From Blastomussa wellsi (taxonomy: Eukaryota > Cnidaria > Anthozoa > Scleractinia > Plerogyridae): a stretch of 64,000 bases of DNA. The stretch is from assembly GCA_947652115.1 (NCBI GenBank), contig OX393568.1:13608217-13672216 (forward strand), read 5' to 3'. Below are positions 34,004 through 46,900 of the stretch, one piece after another. The position numbers were made by a program, and so were the translations under genes. The stretch's first letter is position 1. Every line of letters starts with the position of its first letter. Below the pieces are notes generated by a model that had not been told where the DNA came from, searched no databases, and saw only the letters and a program-made list of their open reading frames with translations.

Positions 34004-36740
34004 TAAGACTCCTAAATGTTCCGAAAATCAAGGCGAAGCCTGTAAAAAATATGTACGGGACGTTATGCCGCAGTCAAAATGGAACCGTGCGCACATAAGT
34101 TGAGTTCCAAGCGGTTCACTGCATTGGTAAACAGAGGAATTTGGTTTGTCGCAAAATGACTAAAAATATCGTGATGACTGACGGAGCTCCTGTAACATTA
34201 TGTTACATTTACGTTAAATATTGTTTCTCAATTACCGCATTTGTTTTGTCGCCACGTTGGTCTGAAACAGGATAAGGGTTTCTGGAAGCGAACTGCACAC
34301 TGGTCCCCACACCCAAATTTTCGAAGACCATCCCTGGGTACCCAGGAATGTTGGAGTCAGTTTCTTCTTCCATAGGAACGCGCCCGTACATTACGTTTGT
34401 CTGAAGTCAATGGTTTTGTACTGTAGTTGTGATCGAATTTTACAACTTGGAATCAAGGGTGTTTTCATAACAAGCAGGGAGTGTTACTATTTTGACCAGG
34501 AGCTGTTATTTATGGAGCAGTTCAGTCCGTGCTAAAAATACTTGTTACTTATCATCCAGGTATCGTTCTTGATATTGTGGTTGTCTTGTAGAGCTCGATC
34601 CTGACTGTCTTCAATCAAACTGTTTTATATAAACGTTCTATCCACGATATCGGCTTGTGAAATATCTAGTTTCAAAACTGACAAATTTAATTTGTATATA
34701 TTTTTCAATGCAAACAATAAATGAATGCTTCGGCAATTGATTCAGCAGGTGTCTACATTTTAATGGCTATAAACTGGGCTGGAAAAACGTTTTCTTGTCT
34801 GTTTGAGTTAAACCGTCTATCCGGTTTCCAAGACAGGAATCAAGGGGTGCTCCTGTTATCACAATAATAGACAAATTTGATATCCATTGATATCCTTGTT
34901 GTCCCTCCCCGGTTTCTTTCCTCCATTTGCACTGAAATATCTTCAGCAGCTAATTGGATAGCAAGGTCAGTCGTAATTTTGTGACCAGTGATTTGCCAAT
35001 AATCATAAAGAGAAGTCAAGCCAAGACTAGTCCTGTCGAGTTCGGGCATTTCTAGATCTGAGTGATAATCGAAATTTTGTAGCAACCTGTGTATCAGCTG
35101 TATCGGCATCTAGTACACGACAGTACTGGCCTCAGCTTGGGCATTGTATGATGATAACGAACAACCTACTAATAATTTCAAGTGAACAATTCATACTTAG
35201 TGTATTAGATATATATATGTATATTAGAATGCTTAAGGGAACTCTTGAGATTATGAGGACTTACGACGACCCCTATGACGGAGTAGTGAGTGGTGTCGGT
35301 GACGGATTCGTATTGTTACATTTCATATAATTCCAAGCATCATCATCATCATTTACTCGTTCCAACGGCTCGTGGTAAAGGAATGTTTTGACTGTTTTTT
35401 CACTTGGTCTATATATCCAAGACTCATCGGGTGTCTTACAAAGAGACAGCAACTACAGAAAACTTTAGCAATCGATTTTTAAATGAAAGCTACAGATTAA
35501 ATTGTGAAAAATGCAGAGTGAGCGTAATCCATCTGTTTATCACCCAAGTTATTTCGTAGGTGACCGTAGGTATCTTTCGTAGCCGGGATCGTCGTCTCTT
35601 TTTAGCCTGCGACCATGCTCTCCCTCCCTACGTATCATTCCAAAAAAAAAAATACCTGATCACGATCACAGCTTACTCTCTTTAATAATTATGATTTCCT
35701 CTCCTTCTGGAAAGACAATACCGGGAATTATTAGTTATCCATCTATACGCTTTTCATTGGCATTTATAGTGTGGAGATATATGAACAAGTTTTCAGTAAA
35801 TGCATATCTATTTTCAGTTCAGTCGACTCTGCGAAACGTTTTTCTTAATGGAACCAGAAAGTGGTAGCCGGCCGGAGGCAAGTCTGTAAAAAGATAGTTT
35901 CATACAGTGGTGGTCACACCATAAAATCAATTGGATTGACGTTTTCTTTCCCTTCACGGCGCGCAAATCGGAGCCTTTGAAGTTTGGTACGGCTTGGCAA
36001 AATTTGGTAGGAAAAAAATCTCCGCACTTGTAAGCCGGAACTGATGACAGGTATTTTTGCAAAACAAACAAAAATTCACCTAGTGCGGACGGTGCCATTG
36101 AGAGCATTGTGTTGATGTATGAATAGAAAATAGAAGATTACTCCTGGGTTCGAGTTGCAGGTTGAGCAATGCTGTTTCCTTCTCGATTAGGGCAGAGGTG
36201 ATTTCTCCAATTTTCTATTCACGATTAGACCATTGAACGAATAAACGGGTTTAACTCGATTTTCGTGCAGGCGATGAAATGTGTTCAATTCGAATGTAAT
36301 TTGTTTTACTCCGGCGTTGTTTCCTGACTGAAACTGAAAAACGGGCTATTTTCTGAAGTTTCACTGTTCTTTTTCCGGGATTAACACCTTGCATTTCAAA
36401 TAGGTCGTCTCCACTTGTAAAAATCGTAACTGATATGTTTTAAGCAAAAGAAGATTAAAAATCCTCTTTAAGGTCTTTGTGGTTAAGCACGAGGACTTAA
36501 GCTGGCATGTACAATGAATTTGCAGTAACCGCGCGTGCGCGTGGTCTCCGATTAAATTTGCAGTAGCTCCAAAATAAAATGATTAAGTTTAGGCAGACTT
36601 AAAAATTATCAGCTGTCATCAGTTATTGCCATGGACGCAATTCTGGATAAACTGGCAAGTGTAGCGGAATTTAATGCGCCATAAGAACAATGCAAGATGA
36701 GAGGAAGTGTCCCTACTGGTTCAATTACTGTAGCTGGTAA

Positions 36741-37665
<925 letters not shown>

Positions 37666-40306
37666 TAACAATTTTCTTCCTTGGCAGAATCTAGTTGTAA
37701 CTCATTAAGATGAAAAGGTCACTCATTTTCATGACCTGTTTCGTTACAATTGTTTTGCTGGGGATTAGGTTTTGGTCTTTGTTGGACGACACGCACTGAT
37801 AAAGTCAGCACAGTGCGGCTTCCTCGGTGCTCAGGTTTGCTGTGTTCAGAATATCTTGTATATGATAACAATTAGTTTTTAATTGTCTAGTTTGCTGTTT
37901 GAATTGTATAGACTGTTACAACGTCTACATGACACAAGTAAGATTTATGGTTGCGGCTATTTATAACAATCATTATCTTCATCTCTACATCAATCAGTGT
38001 CCAATAGCTCACGTACTTATGTAGTTGTATTCATGTCTTCAGTCAACAGAGTCACAGTTCTATTTAAAATTTAATCAAAAAGAATATTTATGAACCTGAA
38101 ATGAAAAGAAGCAAAACAATGCCTACGATGCGAATTTGATTGCACTTATATCTGCAGCCTTCAGTACGTACAGCTGAAGTCTTACAGTGAATGTACCCGT
38201 ACCAGGTAATTGTCCTCCCAGCCGGGTAAGCAGTAGAAAAATTGAGTCCTTCTGTCCTTCTCCAGCCAACAGCTATGTTAGATATGCTCTTAACTCATTT
38301 CTGGCACGTAGCGAGTGGTAGCTCCAAAAGACTTTCAAACAAATAAATTACTGGTTAGAAAAATCTTGTCTTATATCAATCATATTTGTTTCCCTTTACA
38401 ACAAGAGAATATCATATTCTCTTGCTTTGCTGTAATGATTTTATGGCCTCATGCAATTTATAACTTGTTTTCGAGATAAAGCCAATTAACAGATTTTTTT
38501 ATGTAACATGGCACAACCGGAAAATTTTGATCTGTAAACCATCAGTTCACTGACTAAAAAACCAAACAGGAAACAGTAAATATGCTCAAGTTGTTTGCTA
38601 CATCATTAACTGTACTGATCACTAATGTCTCTGAAAAAATGAGCTTGTTGAATTGTTAACTTATTGTCCTTTACAGCTGCAAACCGTCGCTGAGTGAAAA
38701 CGCAAACAGGAAATGACTCACCAATAAATCTCTTAAGCTAATTATGACAAAACATGCATGTACTCATTTAGGAAAGCAAAAAAACGACCCTCGGTTAGTG
38801 AAACTTTTTTGTGACACTCTTTCTTATATTAATGGTAATGTAAATTTTAAAATAAAGTGTAGCTTGACACGTAAAACGTGTCGCTCAGAATATTGCCATC
38901 TGGAAGCTCTCTCAGTAAGTGCCTTAGCACTTCAAAGCTACACCCATATCAGAGCATATCAGTACGTCAAAAGTTCAACTAACCTAATCATTAAAAAGTC
39001 TTCGATTCCGCTTTTGCAGATTGAATCTTTCGCATGTGCGTGATTGTTTTAGCATTTAGTCAATTAACATGGCAAAAGAATGCTCCAAGCATATGAACTG
39101 GGTCACACGCGATTCCTCGACATACACTGCGGAAAAGCATTTTGAAAATTTTTAAGGAAACCACTGAATCTTTAAGGTTAAAATATATACTGGAGGTACT
39201 TTGTTTAATGTTTATTTCTCCCTTAATTTCCACCTTCATAATTTTGCTATAAGCATCGTAAGTTCACACGTTTGGACTAAAATTATGTCATCGATGCATC
39301 ATGGTTTCCCTTGCTGGCGATAAGCACCTCGAGAAATCGTGACGTCACGCGCTTGTGCGGTGCATTTTTCCGCGGTGTCGATTCCTCTGCCAAGGACTAT
39401 CAAGAAAAGATTAAAATAACAAACTAATCAAGCAAATAAAATGAAAAATCCCATTAATATAGGCAACAACTGCATTACATCCCCAATAGGTTGCCACCTT
39501 TTGTTCCCATTGAACGTCACTGTTTGTACATCTTAAAACATTCAGGATTATAAATGTTTACATGTCATCGTCTTTTTCATTTCTCATCATCCTCCTTCCT
39601 TTTGCATTTAGTAAACTATTATTTGCAGGTTTCCTACATGTTGTTGCAAAAGACCATTTCCGAGATGCTACTTTCCTCTGTTTCAAGACGAGTCTTGGTC
39701 CACACCCTTTCATATGGAAATGAGTTTTACTCGCACGTCGTTTGTCTTGAAAATGAAACTTAATTTCATATGTGCGTATTTCAATTAGCATCACTAACCT
39801 CGTTTAAGAGTAAAAATTCTTTTGAATTATCAACTCAAAAACGAGTTTAGTGAGGCGAATTTAAACTGGCAGACATTTATGCAATTAATGGTTTTGAATG
39901 CGTTTTGACACAAATATCGGAGCTATAATCCTACAAGCCCATGCTTTACTCATGAACCAAATCTGTTGCTGTGGATTATTACTGACCATTATTGAACTGT
40001 TCAGAAAGAAAGTTTAAATAGATGGGATAAGGTGCTCAACTAGTTACGGCGGAATTCCATCTTCAAACAACTGACTAACAGTCCCCTTTCATTCCTTTTC
40101 ACTAATTGTTCGCGTTCGTCAACTAAGTAAACACAGTCAGCCTTATTTCCCGAAACTATATACTTCTGGTAAACATTACTTTGTTAAAATAAATGAAAAA
40201 GGGGGCACTGCAATAGCCGGAAGAGCTAATAGATCTGTCTTTCCTGTGCTCAACAGGTACCGGGTGCTTGTTTGCGAAATTAACATTAATTCCTGTCTGC
40301 AAGGCA

Positions 40307-40950
40307 ATGGAAAACTCATTCTTAAAACAAGTTGCGGTTACAGGTTTTGTTCTTTCGGTCATACTGAGTAACACTGAGTTATCTACATCGCTTTCTACTG
40401 GTAACGCCCAAGCCAACGCTGCTGCCAGGCGATTAGCAGACTGTCTGCATGAAGTATTCGAGGGAAATCTCGGATTCAACCATCTTCAGAATCTCTACGA
40501 TTCACTTTCATGTGCCAATCAAGACATGGACGTGTCAAGATTGTTTTACACTATAACTGAACCTGCCACTGCTCGATTGAACGCATCTGCAAGTGTTTTA
40601 AAAGACCTAAGTAAAAAGCTGCAACAGCTTTTATCAGAGACTCAAAAGGTAAATATTGCCAAATGTTGCCGCGGAAGGAACGATACAAGGGGCCCTACTC
40701 GCTTCAGCGATAAATTCCGCTCGCTCGTAGATCTAACTACGGGATGTTCCATCAGCCAATCATCTTTACAAAGTGCACAAAACAGTTCCAGACTCAATAG
40801 TGAGTTATTAAATGCGTTCAAACGAAACTTTAATACGTCGTCTGTGGTAGCCTGGCAATATTACGGGTCTGTAGACGGAGAGTATGTGCAATATCCGGCC
40901 GACACACGCTACTGTGATGGCAACACTTCACAATTCGACCCAAGGTTCAA
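40307..40950 (+). other. First coding exon: signal peptide and N-terminal region
   Basis: The ATG at 40307 opens MENSFLKQVAVTGFVLSVIL, a good signal peptide. A helical region (NAAARRLADCLHEVF) and a stretch around VVAWQYYGSVDGEY, the family's VWA N-terminal segment, follow. The exon ends FDPRF and a GTAAGT donor. An in-frame TTG further upstream is not needed as a start. Confidence 0.85.
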
Positions 40951-43900
40951 GTAAGTGTACTCCGCACTCGAATATCTAAAATGAACCTGGACATACAGGA
41001 CAAATTCTCACTGATCGAGATCTAGCAGGTTTGTTTCGCAACAGCCTTAAACCAGAGACAGAGCTTGTGTTTACTTCTCACCCACCCTCTATTTTATTGC
41101 ATATATTTGAAATAGTTTTATCTGTTATGATAGTTCGATTTTATCATTTTTATACATCATATATACATATATTACTAGTCAGAGTGTCTAACAATTTCAA
41201 AAGTCAGTTAATTAATTTCAATTAGTGAGTCTGATTGATTGATCGACTGAGTTTTCAACTTCACGTAAGGGAAGTTGATTTCATTACTGATTATATATTA
41301 TGTGAACATTGTACACTTACTGGATTCGTTCTCGCGCAATATGGAGAGTTATTGAAGTCGAGGCCTTAATATCTTTCAATACTGGGCAAGGATGAATCTT
41401 TTAAGTATTTTATTATACCGAAGAACTAATCTTTTAACCAGCAAAAATACCTAAGGCAAACTATAAACGGCAGACTGATCCTGACGGCGAAAACGATGAA
41501 AAATAAACAAAGACGATAAAACAGCTAATATATTTAAAAGAAATTTGCCCGATATTTCGGTTTGCAAGACAAACCTTCCTCAGGGGTTGAGCTGAGGAAG
41601 GTTTGTCTTTCAGGATCAGTCTGCCGTTTATAGTTTGCTTTGTGAATAATTTACTGATCCAGGTCTACAAGTGATATGGCACTTCTCATCGGTTTGTTTC
41701 AGTGGTCACGCCAAATTTTGATCGCTTCAAATTTCTTTAGGTCAATAACTCAGAGTACTTACTTACTAAGTTAAAAAATGCATGCTGCAGCCCCCCCCCC
41801 CCCCCCCCAAATTTTGGGCAACTCAGATTTTTTGGGCAGCAAGAGTGGGGAGAACTTTTTCGGCAAATGGTTCACCGCTCCCCCACCCCTCCCCTCCCTG
41901 GCAAAAAATTGCCCTTAAGCTTATGAACCTAGCTGCTTGAATAGTTTCGGTCCACATCTCCGGTAAAACCTGGAAATGAGGCCCAGTGTTGGCCTTTTTA
42001 TGCACCAATATTGCACCAAAACTGATCAGGGTGTTTTATCATTAGCTCTGCCAGAATGATTTCCATACTCCTAATGGACAGTCGTGTGGACAGACCTGTC
42101 CCAGCAGCATCAGAATCTTATCAAAATAGTCTGCTGACATGCAAACTGATGACGTTACAAGCGGTACAAGGATCAAAGTGAAATAAAATAGCTTTTATTC
42201 ACCAAGGCAAACACCACAGAAATACATTCTATGTTTTACCTTTATTTTAAAGTGCCGACGAAGTAAAAATCAACTTAAGCTTATTTGAAATCCCTTTCAA
42301 AATTTTTCCTTTTTGTGATATTTTCTCTCGTTCTATAAATATTCATGTTTTTGCATTATGCAATTAGATAACTGATGATGTCATAAGTGGTTACAGTATG
42401 TAGTCAAAACACAAAATTAAGAATATCTCTGTAAATTATAAGGCAATGCAGATGAATCTTTACACCAGTATTGTAACCTACGAATACACCCCATGGTGTC
42501 TAGTTTGAGGTTGCTATGGGAACACTTTTGGTTCCAGGCTCTTTCCTCTTTGAATGTATTATTGCCAGTGTGGCTTTGATAAATTTAAATTTCTTTAAAT
42601 ATATATTAGCTGTTTTATCTATCTTGTTTATTTTTCATCGCTTTCGCCGTCAGGATCAGTCTGCCGTTTATAGCTGGTTTTGATAGAAGAAGGACGTGGT
42701 GCTATTCAAGACAGACACAATGCCTAAAGTGCACCAGGTCTCCTTATTACCATTTAGGGAGTGGATGATGTTTGGTAAAGATCAAAAACAGTAATTGCCA
42801 CTGCCGCATAAAAGATTTGGAGCCAAAGCGTTGTACTAAAACCACTCATGACATCATCAATTAGCTTATTTGCATAATACAGAAACGTGAATATCTCTGG
42901 AACGAAAAAAGGTGTAGAAAAAACAGACAAAACTGCAACCACGACAAAGGACACTTTTAATGTGTTCCTTGCCGTAGTGCCAGCCTTGCAGTTTTAATTG
43001 TTTTTGCTACACGTTACCGTAACGTAACGCAACGGCAACAAGAACTACTGAGTATTACTTTACGTTGTGTGGTTCCCTGCATTCAAAGGTTTCTTTTATT
43101 CGAAAAAGGTATTACAAAAAGGAAAACATCATTCTTCCTCATTTTGAAAGGGCTTTCAAATACGCGTAAGATTTACAAGCGATCAAGCGACCTGTCACAG
43201 TTATTGAAAAGCTCTTGTAGATAGCGATAGAAATAGCGATATAAATAAACTATTATTATTATTGTTATTATATTATTATTTTTTGGTTTCATGATGACTG
43301 ATTTTATACCCGCAATATCAAGGAAATACGATAACATATATCGTATTGCAGACGTACTCAGTGCAGTGTTAGACTAGAATGGCAAAATCCATTTCGGCTT
43401 GGTGTCAAAGCGGTTATAGTTAGTGAGAGGGTCCCCTCCACTAACTGTGAAGTGGTGAAATCGCGAATGAAGCAAGAAAGTACTATTGTGCCCAAAAGCA
43501 TAGGATTTCGTCTGGCACATACTTACGTAGCTTATAGAGAAGAGCGCACCTTAAAATCATTCAAAGCTAGTGATATCAGTATTTATCTAATATTTCATTG
43601 GAGATCTCTTTTTCAAGACTCTGCTTTCTGCCACATAACTAGTACTGATCAAAGACCTAAACCGACTCTAGTGAGGGCCTCCCAAGCGGGGTGCATGTTC
43701 CCTTGAAAAATCAGAGTTCTCCCTTGTTTTCCAAAAATAAGTTAAGATGTTCCCTGAAATTCACTCTCGTCAAGTTCCCCTGTTCCTTGGAATTATGTTG
43801 CATGTTTCCTTGATCCCCAAACTTATTCTTTAATAATGTTCCCCACAATTCCCCATAATCCTCAACAAAACGCCTCTTTCGTGACTCTTTCGTCTCCTTG

Positions 43901-46900
43901 ATGAATTTTGTTTTACCTCAGATTCATCATCACTTGTCTGTTGAATTTCATATTGCAACATCAGCTCTTCCTCCTTAAGTTCCAAAACATCTTGATTATG
44001 CTTGTAGGAATTCAAGATACAAATAATGCTCTCTACCTCAATGTATTTCTCAGAATCTTCCGAAAAACATATTGGGTTAAAAGGATCTTGAACATAAATT
44101 GTGGCCATCACTTTTTTTATGCCAACTAATTTGGTCAAAACAAGTGGCTGGACGTCTGGCGGGCCCACAACATACAGATTCATAGGAAGAGTTCCTGGGT
44201 TGTCTTTGCTTGTCATATTTCGCACAGTATTTTGGAGAACGCTCTAAACAGCTCTCAAGTTCCTCATCTCGCGAACTTGTTGACCTTGACCAGTTACCTT
44301 GTTTGTCTTTGGGCGACGTAATTGCGGAAAGTCAGAGTAGTTTGTAGCGACAAAGGGTTTGTGAGAAGTACGGACTAGAGCTAGTAAAGTATGAATATGG
44401 TGTAGAGCACTGCCTTTGCAAGCTTTCTTTGATTGATCTACTGAACCTGTAGTCAAACTCAAGTTGCAACGGCATGTCACTTGGCACCCGTTCTCATCTC
44501 AGAAAAAGTGTTTTCTACAACCAATGTCAAAATGATTCCCAAGTGGCCACGCTTTCCAAACTCGTCCCCAGTCCATTTGTGAAGATTATTCGCCAGGCCT
44601 GATGGAGAATTGCATCGGAAATTTCTTCATAAACAGTTAAAGAAAATCTCTTTAAAAGTTAGAAAATGGTCGAAAGTCAATGTTCCCTTGTTCCCTAATA
44701 TTCCCTGATGTACCTAAACAGTTCCCTTGTCCACTAAAAGTTATTTAAAAATATCCCTTTTTCCCTAAAAGTAAATGGCTATGTTCCCCAAAAACCCCTG
44801 GGAGGCCCTCTCTAGTGTTAAATGTCCGCAAGCTGGCCTGGACGACACATCAAGGCGATAAGCGTGATAACGGTTTACAGCGCGACGCGCCTTAGTGTGC
44901 CCCCCCCCAACAAAACTTTTTTGACAAGTTATAATTAGCCAATCAGAGAGCGCGAATTTGTTTGAACTGTCCGCCTCCTTGCAATGTTCAAAGCTGTTGT
45001 CACGAAACCTGTCGCGCTTTTAACAAGGAGGCGGGACAATTCTAACAAATTCGCGCTCTCTGATTCGCTAACTTGTCAAAAACGTTTGTTGGCGCGTCGC
45101 GCTGTAAACTAGTATGGAAGTCATGGAACAGAGTAGAGAATCACCTTGGTTCTTACAGATTGTGATCAACCTAATTGAACCTAACAGACTTGTAGTCTCA
45201 TTTGATGCCTGTCTTATTCAGATCATGGTACGTGGAAGCAGCATCACCTGTAGAGAAGAATCTTGTGATTATTATTGATCGAAGTGGTTCAATGTCAGGA
45301 CCTAGAATAAGGCTGGCTATTGACGCCGCGCTTACAGTCCTGGACACACTCTCGCCACAAGACAATGTAAGTAATCTAAATATGCTGCTCAACGTTACTG
45401 GCATATGTAAACATTTTCAACCTTTCTGAACTCTGGCTAGCCAGTTGTCTTTCCCGTTTATTTTCCAAGTTCATGATAGTAATTGAAACATAGAGAATCA
45501 AAGACAATTATTAATTATGATGCGAGAAAAATAAACAAGACCTGAAACGGTTTTAAAACAAAGAGAATCCTTTGGACACAGAACGCAATCAGGGGCGGAT
45601 CCAGGAATTTTTGATAGGGGAGGGGGAGGGGGGGGGGGGGGGGTGGGGGTCCAAACTTTGACACAGTTGAGTAACAATAGGCGATCCTGTCGATGCGAGA
45701 ATTTCAGCGTCAAACAAGTAGTACAAAACATTGATTATGGAAGGGGAGGGGTGAGTCCGGAACCCCCCCCCCCCCAACCCGACCCTCCCACTGGATCCAC
45801 ACCTGGGATGTTCAGTGAATGATTATCAGTCAAGGCAAACACTCTTTTGATTTTAACTTGGTTGCAAACCTAACTGACAATACCGATTATCGAGTATTTT
45901 TTGGTAGAATACAGTTAATAACGAGAGTAGAGAATGAAATACAAATGTGAAGGCTCAATTGTTTGTTTATCACCTCCTCTAGGTTGGTATCTTAGCATTC
46001 TCGCACAGGATTCAGACGCCGTCTGGATGTTTTGGTACCAAGGTAGCATCAGGGATTCCTGCTAATTTGGCGAAATTAAAACACTGGCTTCGGGACATCA
46101 AAGCGCTTGGTAGGACTGCAGTGCTAGAAAATACCGCGCACGGTCGAGATGGCTTCGCTTCCGTCTATAAATAGTCAATATCGCCTGTATAGGCAGTATA
46201 TTTATTGCGAGCAGTATGGAAATAAAAAAATCAGCATTTTATTCTGTCAATATCCTTCTGATGTATTGCATAGAATAGACGGTCAGTAGAGATAATAGAG
46301 TATGCGACTTAAACAACTATTTTTGGATTGAAGCAGTTTCGTTAAGGGTGAGTATTGTGAATGTCGTGTTTTCGTGCAATTTGACATTGACATCCTGATT
46401 TCAATACTCACGTATTAGGACATTGTGAATTTTTTCGGGAAGGCCCCAAGTCCAAGTTGACTATTCGCCTAAAGAGAAGTCTAATCGTTAAATAGACAAC
46501 TCGAGCTCGTGATCTAATTGTTAAGAAAACGTGGTAAATTTGTACACAAGAAATAGAGGTTCTTCGTTATGACTGTCGATGCAAGCTTTCGTTTAGGCAG
46601 CATGTTAAGTTCTTTTGTGAAGGCTGAAAAAGTGGTAATATCTCTCAGTTCGATAACAAAGTGCAGATTACGGCTAACACTCAAATAATTAATAATTATT
46701 GAACGAGGTTGAGCAACATTTCCTCCTTTTCAGCCAGGAAATTAGATTAAATCTCGTCTAGATTATGGATTATTCCCAAGAGTATACTAAAATATTTCTT
46801 ATTTCACAGGAAGAACGTTTTATGCCCCAGCGTTCAGACATGCCTTCTCCATGTTTCAAAATGTGACTAGAAATCAAGTAAGACATCAGCTGACTGTCGG

